Source: an uncultured Prevotellaceae bacterium
GTDB taxonomy: Bacteria; Bacteroidota; Bacteroidia; Bacteroidales; Bacteroidaceae
Direction: 5' to 3'
NCBI GenBank assembly: GCA_902780025.1
Contig: CACZDV010000003.1
Span: 1-64,000 of the forward strand
DNA length: 64,000 nucleotides
Position numbers and translations under genes: made by a program
Part shown: positions 42,797 to 51,149 of the stretch, one piece after another
Layout of the letters: every line of letters begins with the position of its first letter
Numbering within the stretch: position 1 is the stretch's first letter
The notes under the pieces: model-generated
Seen by the model: the letters and a program-made list of their open reading frames with translations, nothing else
The model's database searches: none
Told to the model about the DNA's origin: nothing

Positions 42797-44221
42797 ATGA
42801 AAACCAACATCAACTATTTCAAGCATCTTTGCACCCTACTGCTCGCTGCCCTTACCTTTGCAGCATGCAGTAGTGAGAACGACGACATCGCAGGGCCCGA
42901 GCCTGTTCAGCCTGTCAATGGCGACATTACCTTCACCGCCGTCTTTGGCGTGAAGAACGCCACCACCCGTGCCCTCAGCGACCCGGGCAACGGCACACTC
43001 ACCGCCTCGTGGCAACAGGGCGAGGAGATTGCCATCCTCTTCGGCGGCAACAAGTACGTCGCAACTGTCACAGCGGTTGACGGCGCAGGCAGCGCCACCG
43101 TCAGCGCCACGCTGCCCGGCAACACGCCCAACAACCAGGCGGTCACCTACATCTATCCCGCATCGGCTGCCGACGGCAGCGGACTGCGCAGCGACCTCCT
43201 CAGCAGTCAGGACGGTACGCTCGCCACGCTGAGCAGTACGCTCGACGTAGCCACAGCCGAGGGCAACATCGTCATCGACGGCACCAACGCCCAGCCTAAC
43301 GGCACCGTCACGCTCCAGAACCAGTTCGCTGTCTGCAAACTGCAGTTCACGGACGAGAGCAACCAAGCTATCGAGGACATCGCAAGCCTCACCATCACCG
43401 ACCTCGCCACGACCGGGGTGATTACCGTCACCACGTCCTCCGCACAGTCGGCGGTCTATGTCGCCATGTTGCCCTCGAACAACAGCACGAAGTTCAAGGT
43501 AGAAACCTACAACGGATCCGTTTACAAAAAAACAGCCAGCGCACATCTTGAGGCTGGTATGTTCTATCACCCGATGCTTCAGGTGACATCTACTCTTGAC
43601 TACTCGGGCATCATTAACGGCAGAGCATACGTTGACCTCGGCTTACCCTCAGGCACTCTTTGGGCGACATGCAACGTCGGTGCGAACAGTCCCGAAGGAT
43701 ACGGCAATTACTACGCCTGTGGTGAGACTGTGCCTAAGAGCACTTACACCTGGAGCAATTACAACTACTGTGAAGGCACAGAAAGAACATTGACGAAGTA
43801 TTGCACCAATAGCAACTATGGCTACAACGGCTACAATAGCGGGCCGACAGAACTTGAGGCTGAGGACGACGCAGCCACGACAAACTGGGACAGCAACTGG
43901 CAGACGCCGAGCTGGGAGCAGCTGCAGGAACTCTTCAACAGCGACTACACGACGACGGTATGGAGGACACTGAAAGGCGTTAATGGCAGGATGATAACAA
44001 GCAAAAGCAACGACAACAGCATTTTCCTGCCCGCCGCGGGCATATACGACGATCGTGGCTTCCAAGTAGCAGGCTTCAGCGGTTACTATTGGTCGCGGTC
44101 GTGTTCCGCGCTATACGGCACCGATGCGAACTTCCTGAGCTTCTCCTCAGGCTCTATCACCACTAATAACGTCACCAGCTACTGCCATGGTCTAAGCGTC
44201 CGCCCCGTGCGCAAGCAGTAA
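42797..44221 (+). CDS. Fimbrillin-like lipoprotein with FISUMP domain
   Basis: A 474-residue lipoprotein: MKTNINYFKHLCTLLLAALTFAACSS has a lipobox ending at about Cys25. Residues 40-270 look like a fimbrillin/Mfa-like beta-sandwich (ITFTAVFGVKNATTRAL, LTASWQQGEEIAILFGG, VTYIYPASAA). Residues 275-474 match the Fibrobacter succinogenes major paralogous (FISUMP) domain: YVDLGLPSGTLWATCNVGA, YYACGET, NWQTPSWEQLQEL and LSVRPVRKQ. Surface exposure is inferred. It follows the glycine-rich gene and may share its transcript. Confidence 0.82.
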   Translation: MKTNINYFKHLCTLLLAALTFAACSSENDDIAGPEPVQPVNGDITFTAVFGVKNATTRALSDPGNGTLTASWQQGEEIAILFGGNKYVATVTAVDGAGSATVSATLPGNTPNNQAVTYIYPASAADGSGLRSDLLSSQDGTLATLSSTLDVATAEGNIVIDGTNAQPNGTVTLQNQFAVCKLQFTDESNQAIEDIASLTITDLATTGVITVTTSSAQSAVYVAMLPSNNSTKFKVETYNGSVYKKTASAHLEAGMFYHPMLQVTSTLDYSGIINGRAYVDLGLPSGTLWATCNVGANSPEGYGNYYACGETVPKSTYTWSNYNYCEGTERTLTKYCTNSNYGYNGYNSGPTELEAEDDAATTNWDSNWQTPSWEQLQELFNSDYTTTVWRTLKGVNGRMITSKSNDNSIFLPAAGIYDDRGFQVAGFSGYYWSRSCSALYGTDANFLSFSSGSITTNNVTSYCHGLSVRPVRKQ

Positions 44222-44252
44222 CCCCGCCGAGTAGTTACAGCCCTCTCCCCCT

Positions 44253-44285
44253 CCCCGCCCCTCACCTCAGAGGTGCGGGGAGTTT
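44253..44285 (+). terminator. Probable terminator after the FISUMP gene
   Basis: CCCCGC (44253-44258) pairs with GCGGGG (44275-44280) and ACCT with AGGT inside it, followed by a short T-rich run (AGTTTG). Weak U-tract. Confidence 0.5.
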
Positions 44286-44310
44286 GTATCACGAATATAG
44301 AGAAATCCCC

Positions 44311-44694
44311 TTACTTCTGGTTCTGCTGGATGACACGGTCGACGAGTGTCATTCCGCAGGTTTCGTAGAGCTTTTCGGTAGAGTAGCTCGGACTCTTTTC
44401 CATACCGGCGTAGTCCATGTAGATGATGCCTACGGAACCTGTGTGGCTGGATAGCCAGTCGGCAGCCACCTTGTTGGCCTCGACGGCGTTCTCACGGTAG
44501 CTGTCAGAGAGGGGCAGCCCGAAGTAGGCCGACGGGAAGTTAATCACCCATACGGGCTTCTCAGCCGTCATGTCGCGCCCTGCGGCAGCTTCCAGCATAC
44601 GGAGCACGTACTGGTCGAGCCCGAAGATGGAGCCGGCCAAGAGGCTTGCGCCACTATTTTCATCAAATCTTTTGCAAATTCGAGGAGTTTTCAT
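44311..44694 (-). pseudogene. C-terminal remnant of a PI-PLC-like protein
   Basis: A 127-codon ORF whose body resembles the C-terminal part of phosphatidylinositol-specific phospholipase C-like proteins: KPVWVINFPSAYFG, then AADWLSSHTG and VGIIYMDYAG. The catalytic N-terminal half (the two His residues) is missing. Upstream lies the transposase gene, whose promoter overlaps this ORF's first codons, so the gene appears truncated by the transposase locus. The first 15 or so residues (MKTPRICKRFDENSG) are probably junction sequence. The identification is moderate. Confidence 0.5.
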
Positions 44695-44701
44695 ACCTTT
44701 G
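44694..44701 (+). promoter_or_regulatory. -7 element of the transposase gene
   Basis: TACCTTTG, 10 bp before the start codon, with TTTTGC about 20 bp upstream. Confidence 0.6.
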
Positions 44702-44710
44702 TAGTCTTAA

Positions 44711-45733
44711 ATGAACAATAGCTGTCAGACACGCCGCATGTATGGGCACGATTACGCCGTGCCGGGAACGTACGAGGTAACTATAGTGGTTGCCGGCAGA
44801 CGTCCTGTCTTTGGCGAGATTGTGGGCACCACGAAGGCTGGTGGCGAACCGCCCCATCTCAAGCCGTCAGTACTTGGTCAGACCGTCCTTGATGGCGAGA
44901 TAGCGAAGATACACCATTACTATCCCCAGGTCGACATCTGGCAGGTATGCCTCATGCCCGATCATCTCCACCTGATAGTACGTATCAATAAACCTTTGCC
45001 AAAAGGCAAGCACCTCGGTATCATCATCGGCGCATTCAAAGGCGGCATCAGCCGCGCCTGGTGGAAATTGGATACCACCGTGTCTGTGGCATCAGCCGCG
45101 GACTCCCGCCCTCCCCTCTTCGAGCCCAACTATAACGACCACATCCTCATGCGCGACGGTCAACTGGAGAACTGGAAGCACTACCTACGCGACAACCCTC
45201 GCCGCTATATGATGCGCCGCGAGTTTCCCGACCTGTTCCAACGCGCCCTTTGTGTCACCATTGACGGTGTGCGCTACAGCGCCTTCGGGAATATGCTTCT
45301 CCTCCGCCAACCCGAGAAGCACCAAGTATTCTTCCACCGTCGCACCGATGGCGTTCCTACGGAAGACACCGGGCTGTGGCAGAACGAGAGCCGCCGTCTG
45401 ATGGCTGCTGCCAAAAGTGGCGACGTGCTGGTCACTCCCGGTATCTCCGAATGTGAGAAGCGGATAAAGAAGATGGCATTGGAGCAGGGCCTGCGCCTGA
45501 TACATGTGCAAGCCGACCCCATTGGCCAGTACTGGAAACCCGAGCGCAGCCGCTTCGAGGCCTGCGCCTACGGTACGCTGCTCATCCTTGCTCCGTGGCC
45601 CGAGGATATGCCTGCCTTCACGAGCGACTACGCCCGTTTCCATTATCTCAACCATTTGGCAGAGCGTGTTTGTGCTGTCAGTCATACTACCGATGTGGCG
45701 GTGCGAGGCTTACGCCCTGCTCACGGTGGTTAA
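44711..45733 (+). CDS. Y1/REP-associated tyrosine transposase with C-terminal extra domain
   Basis: A 340-residue protein. The N-terminal 175 residues are a Y1 (HUH) transposase-like domain of the REP-associated (RAYT) kind: YHDYAVPGTYEVTIV-like opening (YGHDYAVPGTYEVTIV), the metal-binding MPDHLHLIVRI (about residues 79-89) and the catalytic-Tyr region WKHYLRDNPRRYMM (about 157-170). Residues 205-320 are a separate domain, GDVLVTPGISECEKRIKKMA, LRLIHVQADPIG, EACAYGTLLILAPW, which looks Rossmann-like (possibly SLOG/DprA-like; tentative). RAYTs mobilise or police short palindromic repeats; a long hairpin lies 60 bp downstream. Single-strand endonuclease activity is inferred. Confidence 0.72.
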   Translation: MNNSCQTRRMYGHDYAVPGTYEVTIVVAGRRPVFGEIVGTTKAGGEPPHLKPSVLGQTVLDGEIAKIHHYYPQVDIWQVCLMPDHLHLIVRINKPLPKGKHLGIIIGAFKGGISRAWWKLDTTVSVASAADSRPPLFEPNYNDHILMRDGQLENWKHYLRDNPRRYMMRREFPDLFQRALCVTIDGVRYSAFGNMLLLRQPEKHQVFFHRRTDGVPTEDTGLWQNESRRLMAAAKSGDVLVTPGISECEKRIKKMALEQGLRLIHVQADPIGQYWKPERSRFEACAYGTLLILAPWPEDMPAFTSDYARFHYLNHLAERVCAVSHTTDVAVRGLRPAHGG

Positions 45734-45795
45734 AGAGCAAGCAAAAGAGGGAAAAAGATTGGAAAGACGGGGGAAAGGCAAAGACAATAGGCAAA

Positions 45796-45855
45796 TTTCC
45801 CGTTTTGGACAACTTTTCAGCATTGAAATCACAAAAAGTTGTCCAAAACGGGAAA
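45796..45855. repeat. Perfect 22-bp inverted repeat with 16-nt loop
   Basis: The arm starting TTTCCCGTTTTGGACAAC (45796-45817) is matched exactly in reverse complement at 45834-45855. The 22-bp stem ends the transposase locus and lies 15 bp upstream of the next gene's -33 element. It could be a strong terminator, a RAYT substrate, or both. Confidence 0.9.
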
Positions 45856-45870
45856 CTATTTATAAAATTC

Positions 45871-45902
45871 TTTGGACTTGTCGAATAAAAATGGTAATTT
45901 TG
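45871..45902 (+). promoter_or_regulatory. Promoter of the 375-residue gene
   Basis: -33 TTTGG (45871-45875), 19-bp spacer, -7 TAATTTTG (45895-45902). Confidence 0.75.
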
Positions 45903-45929
45903 CACAAGATAATCTAATAATGTAATAAT

Positions 45930-47057
45930 ATGATTTACGACGACAAATACGAAAAGACCGAGGAGCGGATGCTCGATGTGATTGATACGGTTCAGGATTT
46001 AACAAAAGACCGCTTCATAGCGAGTCTATATATCCGTAGATGTACCCCGCTCGATGTGGATATTAAATTGGCAGAGGTACGTCGCTGCCTTGACATTGTT
46101 CATGGCGAGTCACTTCGTCTGGCAAAGTTGGAACTGACATATAACCTTGATTTTGCCGTTGATGACAATCAACGTTTTACAACTGCTGAGAGACTGTTTA
46201 ACAGATTACGCAGTTCAATGGCCTGTATCAGGAAGACTTTTCACCAAAGTTGCCCGATTATTCGCAAGTTGCCTAAAAATCCTAACTTTCGGCCATCTGT
46301 CTTCGAACGTTCCGTACTGACGAAAGGGTGTTGTGGACGTGATTTGTATGACATTACATCGTTTGACGATAATGTTCAGGCACTCTATTATGAACAGCAA
46401 GCCCTTTTTGCGAATGTGATACTGTCACTTGCAATCTGCTATCGCGTCATCAAACAAGAACGAGAGACCTGTGCCGACCCCAAACTATGTGTGCAACGTT
46501 TGGACGATCAATGTCGGCGAATCCTGGCTGAATTGGAAGACAAGATGGACCACATGAAAGATATTCCGGAATGTGAAATCCAGAAGATGATTGACGAGAT
46601 GGGTAAGGACAATTATGCACAAAAGAATTTCCACAAACCTACAGTAAAGGCACTTACAGACTATGCCATCTACATTGCCCAACAACGTAACAAGTCAAAG
46701 AACCTTCTCCAAAATGCATCGCTAATTATCTCTGATCCCGTAAAGGCAAAGGACGTAATAGTTCTTTTACAGCATTTTGACGAGCTTCGTCCCGATAACC
46801 GTCGCAAGATGAACTCCCTTACAATACGATTGTTCTGTAACTGGTGTCATAATGACAAGGTAGATAATCCCAAACAGAAATACTATAGATTTCTACTTAA
46901 CAATTATCATGGGGAAAAAGAAGAATTTCCTGAATGGCATGCCGTAACTACCAGCAAGAATGGACGCGACATGTATGCTGAACAAAGAAAATTCAATCAA
47001 GAAGTTGAAGAATTGCTTAAGAAATACAGACCTGTAATTGAGAAAGAGGCCGTTTAG
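45930..47057 (+). CDS. Accessory protein of unknown function
   Basis: A 375-residue protein with no signal peptide or membrane segment, mostly helical and charged. The only local motif-like piece is Cys-rich: CCGRDLYD (about residue 135) and NWCHNDKV (about 308). By eye its codons are more AT-rich than the neighbouring core genes, suggesting horizontal gain. It sits between the transposase hairpin and the primase locus. I recognise no family. The C-terminus is coiled-coil-like (EQRKFNQEVEELLKKYRP). Confidence 0.6.
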   Translation: MIYDDKYEKTEERMLDVIDTVQDLTKDRFIASLYIRRCTPLDVDIKLAEVRRCLDIVHGESLRLAKLELTYNLDFAVDDNQRFTTAERLFNRLRSSMACIRKTFHQSCPIIRKLPKNPNFRPSVFERSVLTKGCCGRDLYDITSFDDNVQALYYEQQALFANVILSLAICYRVIKQERETCADPKLCVQRLDDQCRRILAELEDKMDHMKDIPECEIQKMIDEMGKDNYAQKNFHKPTVKALTDYAIYIAQQRNKSKNLLQNASLIISDPVKAKDVIVLLQHFDELRPDNRRKMNSLTIRLFCNWCHNDKVDNPKQKYYRFLLNNYHGEKEEFPEWHAVTTSKNGRDMYAEQRKFNQEVEELLKKYRPVIEKEAV

Positions 47058-47091
47058 GTTTATTTAAGGATTGTCATTATCTGCTATGCAC

Positions 47092-47124
47092 GGCTGGCTC
47101 CGATTGTGGGACCAGTCTTTTTTT
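47092..47124 (+). terminator. Terminator after the 375-residue gene
   Basis: GGCTGG (47092-47097) pairs with CCAGTC (47112-47117, one G-U), followed by seven T. The remaining DNA up to 47331 shows only AT-rich sequence with no gene. Confidence 0.7.
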
Positions 47125-47331
47125 GTTATATAATGACGGATCATATTAATCCTTAACGGTCACTTTGATTAATCAATGTGATAGTGATAATCATTTTGAC
47201 CATATGATGTTTCTCCATATTCGGGACATGAGTCATTATGTCGAAAAGAGGCATTCGAGATTCACTTAAAATGCTAATTTCCAACAAATTATAAAGACGT
47301 CTGATGGTCAATTTTATTCAGAAATACTTAG

Positions 47332-47339
47332 TACCTTTG
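47332..47339 (+). promoter_or_regulatory. -7 element of the BT4734-like gene
   Basis: TACCTTTG, about 135 nt before the start codon, implying a long leader. The -33 region is weak. Confidence 0.5.
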
Positions 47340-47343
47340 CATC

Positions 47344-47473
47344 GTAATTACATATCGGCGGCATTTCAAACTGAGCACGGGCCGTCGGACTGTCGGCATG
47401 ATGAACCCCATTGCCCCTCACTAAGTGACCGACAGCGTGCAAGCGAGTGGGACATTAATACCTTGTAAGCAAT
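47344..47473 (+). promoter_or_regulatory. Structured leader of the BT4734-like primase gene
   Basis: The leader of about 130 nt contains CTGTCGG (47390-47396) pairing exactly with CCGACAG (47429-47435), enclosing short C-runs (CCCC, CCCCT). The stem resembles no known riboswitch. A regulatory role is inferred from length and structure only. Confidence 0.45.
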
Positions 47474-48076
47474 ATGGCACAAAGTATTATTTCTGAAGCC
47501 GAAGGCTGGAACCCAGCCGACGTGCGCATGAGCTTCTTCAAGAAGCCCATCACTAACAAATGGCCGGTGAAGGAATCGGTCAGCCTGTTTCAGGTGTATA
47601 ATTATGTTCGCGGACGTGAGGCGATGACCGCGACAGAGGAACTATGTAAGATTGCCGACCATGAAAAGGCAAGAGACTACAAGGGCACGAGTTTTGACTA
47701 TGTGACACCCTCAGGCGTGTTCAGCTATTGTAGTGACTCGTCGCTAGTAAAGCATTCAGGAGTACTGTGCATGGACTTGGACTATCTGGGCGAGCGTGTG
47801 GAGGAACTGTTTCAGAAACTCGTTGACGAAAAGACGTTCAAGACGCTATTGCTATTCCGTTCTCCGTCGGGCAAGGGACTGAAGTGGTTTATCCACATCG
47901 ACCTCTCTCGCTGCGACCATCGCACATGGTTCACGGCTGTACGTCGCTACCTGATGATGACCTACAACCTGACTGACAAGCAGGTTGACCCTCTCTGCTC
48001 AAACCCATCACGGGCCTGTTACTTAGGCCATGACGCCGAAGCGTATCTGATGACTGAACTTATAGAATTCTTTTAA
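47474..48076 (+). CDS. BT4734/VirE N-terminal-type primase-like protein
   Basis: A 200-residue protein matching the BT4734 (VirE_N) family of Bacteroidota, an archaeo-eukaryotic primase-like fold. DVRMSFFKKPITNK is the usual start. The metal-binding motif is MDLDYL (about residues 99-104), and LLFRSPSGKGLKWFIHID follows (about 128-145) as the second motif. The third motif is in PSRACYLGHDAEAYL. It is followed 11 bp downstream by a PriCT-2/DUF3987 gene, so together they resemble a primase-helicase split over two ORFs. Such pairs sit in mobile or capsule-flanking loci. Priming activity is inferred. Confidence 0.82.
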   Translation: MAQSIISEAEGWNPADVRMSFFKKPITNKWPVKESVSLFQVYNYVRGREAMTATEELCKIADHEKARDYKGTSFDYVTPSGVFSYCSDSSLVKHSGVLCMDLDYLGERVEELFQKLVDEKTFKTLLLFRSPSGKGLKWFIHIDLSRCDHRTWFTAVRRYLMMTYNLTDKQVDPLCSNPSRACYLGHDAEAYLMTELIEFF

Positions 48077-48087
48077 TCTTAATTATC

Positions 48088-50022
48088 ATGGAAAATTTCA
48101 TTGATTTCGATCCACTGGCCTGGGCTGGCCAACCTGAACAGCCTGAAACTGTAAAAGAGGTGAAAACCTTGAGTGTTGAACCAACCTGTAAAATGGGGTC
48201 GGCCGAATTTTCGGCCGTCACCCCTTCCGACGACCATGAGAAAATCATGGCCGTCGGCCAGGAGCTGCTACGGATGGGAGCTAACATTGCCGACTCCTAC
48301 AGCGACTGGTACCGACTGGGGTTCGCTTTAGCTGATGGACTTGGCAGTGAAGGGCGAGATTTGTTTCACCAGCTGTCGGCAGCGAGTGCGAAGTACGACG
48401 AGGCGCGATGTGAGAGGAAATGGCAGCAATGCCTGGCAAAGGGCAACGGACGCACCACCATCAAAACTTTTTACTTTATGGCTCAGCAGGCCGGGGTTGA
48501 CCTGAGCGAGATAGGCAGGAGGTTTCCCTCAAACCCTCAGTTTCCTCAACCTGAGGGGGAAGAACTGGAATACATAGGAATGGTACTTTCCGAAGATTCC
48601 CTTAGTTTACCGCAGGTTGAGGGTGTTGAGGGTTTTGAGGGAATGAGGGAAACTGATGACGAAAAGAATCAGGGCTTTTCGGAAACTTTTTCTGACAAAA
48701 TCGACGCTGACGACCTGCCAGATATTGTACGCGAGGCGGCCAACACGCAGACTGATGCCGAGGGCAAGGACAAGATGATACTGGGCACGCTCGACCTCCT
48801 GTCGGGGGCGGCTCCGAATGTGTATGGCGTCTACGACAACCGCCGCGTCTATCCTCCTCATTATACTATTTTCTCTGCTCCTGCCGCTGCCGACAAGGGT
48901 CAGTTGACGGCCTGCCGACAGCTACTGATGCCCATCCAGCGCGAACTGGACCAGCTGAACCAGAAGGCTCAGGACGACTATCAGCAGCAGATGGCCGAAT
49001 ATGCGGCCCTCGACAAGTCGAAACGAGCCGCTACCCCGGAACCTAAGGAACCACCCTACCGTTCGCTGTTCATCCCTGCCAACTCGTCGGCCACGGCTAC
49101 CTATCAGGCACTATCGGACAACCACGGTTGGGGAGTCATCTTCGAGACGGAGGCCGACACGATGACGCAGGCGTTGAAGTCGGACTACGGGGACTACAGC
49201 GACGGACTGCGTAAGGCCTTTCATCACGAACCTATCTGCTACAACCGTCGCAAGGAGCAGGAGCGCGTCAACATCTACTGTCCGCGACTGGCCGTCATGC
49301 TGACCTGTACACCGGGACAGATACCGCTGCTGCTGCCGTCGTGCGAGAACGGTTTGGGTTCGCGCTTCATCTTCTACAACCTTAGCCGCCGCCTCTTCTG
49401 GCGCAACGTTTTCGAGCGTCATGACAAGACGCTGGACGAGCAGATGTCGGAGCTTGGTGAACGTTACCTTCGCCTCTACCATGCCTTAGAGCAGCATCAG
49501 GAGCACCCGCTGGAGTTTCTGCTGAGTCAGGAGCAGCAGGTGGAGTTCAACCGGTTCTTCGAAGGACTGCAGCTGGAGCAGGTGGGACTTCACGGCGACG
49601 ACCTCATCGCCTTTGTCCGCCGTCTGGGCCTCGTCTGCTTCCGTCTGGCCATGATGCTCACGCTGTTGCGCCACGAACAGTATCAGCCGATGTTCGACCC
49701 TCTGTCGCAGTCGCTCGTCTGTACTGACCAGGACTTCCGCACGGCCATGACCATCGCCAACTGCCTCATCAACCACACGGCTCACGTCTACACCAACCTT
49801 GTGCCCCACGACACCAAGGCGCAGACCTCAGCCGCAGGGATGACGGCAGCCGAGAAGCGATTCTACGACACGCTCGACCACGACTTCACGACCGCCCAAG
49901 CACGTCAGGCGGCATTGGCCATCAACATGCCGTGGAAGACGGCAGAGCGGTATCTGGGTAACTTCGTCAGTCGCTACCACGTCGTTCAGCGCATCAAGAA
50001 CGGTCAGTATCAGAAACAGTGA
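48088..50022 (+). CDS. PriCT-2 and DUF3987 protein (helicase-like partner)
   Basis: A 644-residue protein. Residues about 55-135 are a PriCT-2 primase C-terminal domain (DWYRLGFALADGLG, KYDEARCERKWQQCL, IKTFYFMAQQAGVDL). Residues about 215-560 are DUF3987, a P-loop ATPase fold: the Walker A-like position reads APAAADKGQLT (about 265-275) where homologues normally have PxSGKG, and PRLAVMLTCTPGQ follows. The C-terminal helix-turn-helix-like segment (ARQAALAINMPWKTAERYLGNFV) may bind DNA. The nucleotide-binding loop is atypical, so ATPase activity is uncertain. Convergent with a GH43-like gene; a 22-bp repeat array lies 14 bp after the stop. Confidence 0.8.
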   Translation: MENFIDFDPLAWAGQPEQPETVKEVKTLSVEPTCKMGSAEFSAVTPSDDHEKIMAVGQELLRMGANIADSYSDWYRLGFALADGLGSEGRDLFHQLSAASAKYDEARCERKWQQCLAKGNGRTTIKTFYFMAQQAGVDLSEIGRRFPSNPQFPQPEGEELEYIGMVLSEDSLSLPQVEGVEGFEGMRETDDEKNQGFSETFSDKIDADDLPDIVREAANTQTDAEGKDKMILGTLDLLSGAAPNVYGVYDNRRVYPPHYTIFSAPAAADKGQLTACRQLLMPIQRELDQLNQKAQDDYQQQMAEYAALDKSKRAATPEPKEPPYRSLFIPANSSATATYQALSDNHGWGVIFETEADTMTQALKSDYGDYSDGLRKAFHHEPICYNRRKEQERVNIYCPRLAVMLTCTPGQIPLLLPSCENGLGSRFIFYNLSRRLFWRNVFERHDKTLDEQMSELGERYLRLYHALEQHQEHPLEFLLSQEQQVEFNRFFEGLQLEQVGLHGDDLIAFVRRLGLVCFRLAMMLTLLRHEQYQPMFDPLSQSLVCTDQDFRTAMTIANCLINHTAHVYTNLVPHDTKAQTSAAGMTAAEKRFYDTLDHDFTTAQARQAALAINMPWKTAERYLGNFVSRYHVVQRIKNGQYQKQ

Positions 50023-50035
50023 TTTGTCCCCGCCG

Positions 50036-50108
50036 CTACCCGGCACCTACAGCCCCGCTACCTACTACCTACAGGGGCGCTACCTACTACCTACAGGGGC
50101 ATTACCTG
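50036..50108. repeat. 22-bp tandem array B (CTACCTACTACCTACAG type)
   Basis: Three contiguous 22-bp units at 50036, 50058 and 50080, then TTACCTG whose TTA is the stop codon of the GH43 gene. The units are variants of array A at 20959-21097, and the first has the same CCGGCA substitution found there. The array fills the gap between two convergent genes. Confidence 0.9.
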
Positions 50109-51148
50109 ACCAACTTCTTCAGCCGCTTGTACTCGCGCTTGGTGAGGCGCATGAAGGAGCCGTGCTGGGGGGCGGCGACTCCCTGAATGTCGACAGGATT
50201 GCGGAAGTTGCGCAGATGGGCATCGGCCTCGCAGATGCGGTAGTGCTTGGGACGGTCGCTATACTGGATGTAGACCACGCGCCAAGTGCTGTCGCCGATG
50301 AGCTGGAAAGCGGAACTGCCTTCACACTTCTTCTTGCCCTCAAAGGATACGTAGTCGTCCTCAACGGGTTCGCCCCAGCCGCTGGTCAGGTGACGCGAGG
50401 TGGCGGTATAGATGCCGGGCTTGCCGCCCTCCTTCTTGATAAGCATGTGGTAGAGGCCGTCGGAGGGCAGGTAGTTGATGTCGGCATCGATGGTGGCGTA
50501 GCCCCAGTCGAAGAGCAGGCGGGGCTGTGTCAGGCGGGTGAACGAGCGGTCAGCATAACTGTAGTACATACGGTCGTACTGTTCCTCGGCGCGGTTCCAC
50601 ATGGAATAGTAGATCATGTAGCCACCGCGGCTGCCGTCGGGCCACACGTAGTCAGCATCCCAGAAAATCTGCGGCGCCCAGACGCGATTGATGGTCGACC
50701 AGTCGCGATAGACACTCGGCGACTCGGGGTCGCTGAAGATGGACGTGCCACGACGATAGTCGAAGGTGACGCTGGTCCAGTGGAGCAGGTCGTCGCTGCG
50801 CAGGAGGTCGATGCCGTAGTTGTCCCAGTCGTTCTGCTTGCCCAGGGCCTTGGTCATCGCGTTGTTCATGTCGGTGGTCACCATGAGGTAGCCCTTGCCG
50901 TCGGCAGCCCGACAGATATAGGCATCGCGCTGACCGCCCTCGATGCGGGCATGTTCCTTAGGGTCCATGACGGGCTCGCCGCCGAGGACTTCCTCATAGT
51001 GATAGCCGTCGCGACTGATGGCGTAGGCCGTCCACTGTCCGCGGTCGCTCATGTGGCAGTAAAGGTAGCCGTAGTCCTTGGTCTTTGCCTCAGTCTGCAC
51101 GGCAAACAGCAAGGAGGCAACGGCAGTAAGCAGTATCTTGTGTGTCAT
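50102..51148 (-). CDS. Secreted GH43-like glycosidase
   Basis: A 348-residue exported protein, signal peptide MTHKILLTAVASLLFAVQTEA. The five-bladed propeller of GH43/62-type arabinosidases is suggested by repeated Trp/Tyr/Asp segments: LYCHMSDRGQWTAYAISRDG, DDLLHWTSVTFDYR, INRVWAPQIFWDAD (typical GH43 blade with Asp), GYMIYYSMWNR, and ATIDADINYLPSDGLYHMLIK. Catalytic Asp/Glu assignment is not certain. It is 1 bp from the SGNH esterase gene, so the two act together on arabinose- or rhamnogalacturonan-containing polymers. The stop codon abuts array B. Confidence 0.8.
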   Translation of the reverse strand: MTHKILLTAVASLLFAVQTEAKTKDYGYLYCHMSDRGQWTAYAISRDGYHYEEVLGGEPVMDPKEHARIEGGQRDAYICRAADGKGYLMVTTDMNNAMTKALGKQNDWDNYGIDLLRSDDLLHWTSVTFDYRRGTSIFSDPESPSVYRDWSTINRVWAPQIFWDADYVWPDGSRGGYMIYYSMWNRAEEQYDRMYYSYADRSFTRLTQPRLLFDWGYATIDADINYLPSDGLYHMLIKKEGGKPGIYTATSRHLTSGWGEPVEDDYVSFEGKKKCEGSSAFQLIGDSTWRVVYIQYSDRPKHYRICEADAHLRNFRNPVDIQGVAAPQHGSFMRLTKREYKRLKKLVR

Positions 51149-51149
51149 A

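Noticed and set aside
42836..43570. 244-codon minus-strand ORF antisense to the FISUMP lipoprotein
   Set aside because: The plus-strand lipoprotein has lipobox and conserved FISUMP motifs; the antisense frame has none.
45796..45855. Riboswitch or attenuator in front of the 375-residue gene
   Set aside because: The inverted repeat lies upstream of that gene's promoter, so it is not in its leader RNA.
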